A stretch of 13,069 bases of DNA from Candidatus Rokuibacteriota bacterium (lineage in GTDB: Bacteria > Methylomirabilota > Methylomirabilia > Rokubacteriales > JACOUJ01). The position numbers and the translations under genes are program-made. The stretch lies in contig JACOUJ010000061.1 of NCBI GenBank assembly GCA_016177865.1, forward strand, positions 1-13,069, read 5' to 3'. A model generated the notes under the pieces. The model saw only the letters and a list, made by a program, of their open reading frames with translations, searched no databases and was not told where the DNA came from. How positions within the stretch are numbered: position 1 is the stretch's first letter; each line of letters begins with the position of its first letter. This document shows, piece by piece, positions 12,380 to 13,069 of this stretch.

Positions 12380-13069
12380 ATGCCCTGGCAGGCCTACCAC
12401 ACCGTCTGGGCCCTCCTCGTCTTCGGCTGGATCGCCAACTACATGGTGCGCATGGCCTTCTCGCCTTTGCTCGAGCCGATCATGGCGGAGTTCCGCCTGA
12501 GCCACGCCGAGGCGGGCTTCCTCTTCTCGGTCTTCTTCTACGGCTACATCGCCATGCAGATCCCGGCGGGGCTCCTGGGGGACCGCTTCGGGCGAAAGCG
12601 CGTCCTGATCGCCGGGATCCTGCTCGTGGCCCTGTCCACCCTGATGACCGGGCTCGCCCGCACGCTCCTGGTCGTCGCGGTCGCCCGGCTCGTCACCGGC
12701 CTGGCACAGGGGATGTATTTCGCGAACGACCGCCCGATCATCGCGGCGGCGACCCCGCGCGACCGGCTCGCGGCGGGGCAGGGGGTGTCGTTCTCGGGCC
12801 TCGGGCTCGGGAACGCGCTGGGGGTGATCGTCGGCGGCGCCCTCGGGGAGATCATGCCGTGGCGCGGGGTCTTCCTGGTGCTCATGGTCCTGCCGCTCGC
12901 CTCCGCCGCGCTCATCGGCCGGTTCGTCCCCGAGCCCGCGGCGGCGCGCGGCGATCGGGTCGGCGAGGAGGACGGCGGCGCGGGAATCGGCACCGTCTTC
13001 CGGCACCGTGACCTCTGGGTGCTCGGCGCCGCGGGGATGGCGCCCATGTGGGTCCAGTGGCTCATCGGG
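12380..13069 (+). CDS. Major facilitator superfamily transporter, N-terminal part (runs off window end)
   Basis: From the ATG at 12380 the frame stays open for 230 codons to the window edge. Six hydrophobic segments are apparent. Motif A of the major facilitator superfamily stands between segments 2 and 3 as GLLGDRFGRKR (64-74), and the conserved arginine of segment 4 as ARLVTGLAQGMYF (102-114). A short cytoplasmic loop with PEPAAARGD precedes the start of the second half, so roughly the first half of a 400-residue transporter is present. The similarity is to the anion/sugar-phosphate or multidrug-type branches, but substrate cannot be inferred. No good ribosome site is seen before this ATG. 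It lies 35 bases after the TenA-like gene, so coupling by reinitiation is possible. Codons end very strongly in G or C, as in its neighbour. Confidence 0.9.
   Translation, partial: MPWQAYHTVWALLVFGWIANYMVRMAFSPLLEPIMAEFRLSHAEAGFLFSVFFYGYIAMQIPAGLLGDRFGRKRVLIAGILLVALSTLMTGLARTLLVVAVARLVTGLAQGMYFANDRPIIAAATPRDRLAAGQGVSFSGLGLGNALGVIVGGALGEIMPWRGVFLVLMVLPLASAALIGRFVPEPAAARGDRVGEEDGGAGIGTVFRHRDLWVLGAAGMAPMWVQWLIG

Noticed and set aside
12326..13006. Antisense and alternative-frame open frames over the MFS gene
   Set aside because: They are Arg/Pro/Gly-rich shadow translations typical of very GC-rich genes; the forward frame from 12380 has clear transmembrane segments and MFS motif A.

Overview
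The window is high-GC bacterial DNA. It suggests a Gram-negative (two-membrane) organism, because it carries a TolC-type outer-membrane channel and two periplasmic adaptor (HlyD-type) proteins. The many TTG/GTG starts with strong Shine-Dalgarno sequences and the mixture of gene families fit an environmental lineage such as Methylomirabilota/Rokubacteria or a deltaproteobacterium-like group. That placement is a guess; nothing here fixes the taxon. No rRNA, tRNA, CRISPR array or insertion sequence is visible.

Region 1 (about 287-2945) holds two paralogous genes encoding proteins made almost wholly of 34-residue tetratricopeptide repeats, 12 in the first and 11 in the second. Between them lies a broken mini-gene that reads as a lipoprotein signal peptide with a lipobox but has an in-frame TGA at codon 5.

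Region 2 (3079-8298) is a tight operon of four overlapping genes. The first is a large membrane protein with a PqqD-like N-terminal domain, an M50/site-2-protease-like membrane region that has lost its zinc ligands, and a HlyD adaptor at the C-terminus. It is followed by a TolC-family channel, a second HlyD/RND-type adaptor, and CysQ (3'-phosphoadenosine-5'-phosphate phosphatase). After 85 bases comes a bifunctional ATP sulfurylase/APS kinase (8384-10108), then a small DUF2061 membrane protein (10312-10551). PAPS synthesis (Sat-CysC) and PAP removal (CysQ) are thus physically tied to an export system. A reasonable inference is that the locus supports sulfation and export of some product. No sulfotransferase, precursor peptide, ATPase or inner-membrane pump lies inside the window, so substrate and energy source are unknown.

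Region 3 (about 10552-11642) is a gap with gene debris. It holds a non-coding stretch with a perfect 9-bp inverted repeat, then the 5' end of a PLP-dependent aromatic-amino-acid decarboxylase gene that is frameshifted and cut off. Butted against it in opposite orientation is a fragment of an Lhr-type DEAD/DEAH helicase.

Region 4 (11643-13069) has more extreme G/C at third codon positions. It carries an intact TenA/PqqC/CADD-like di-metal oxygenase-fold protein and the first 230 codons of a major-facilitator transporter that runs off the window end.
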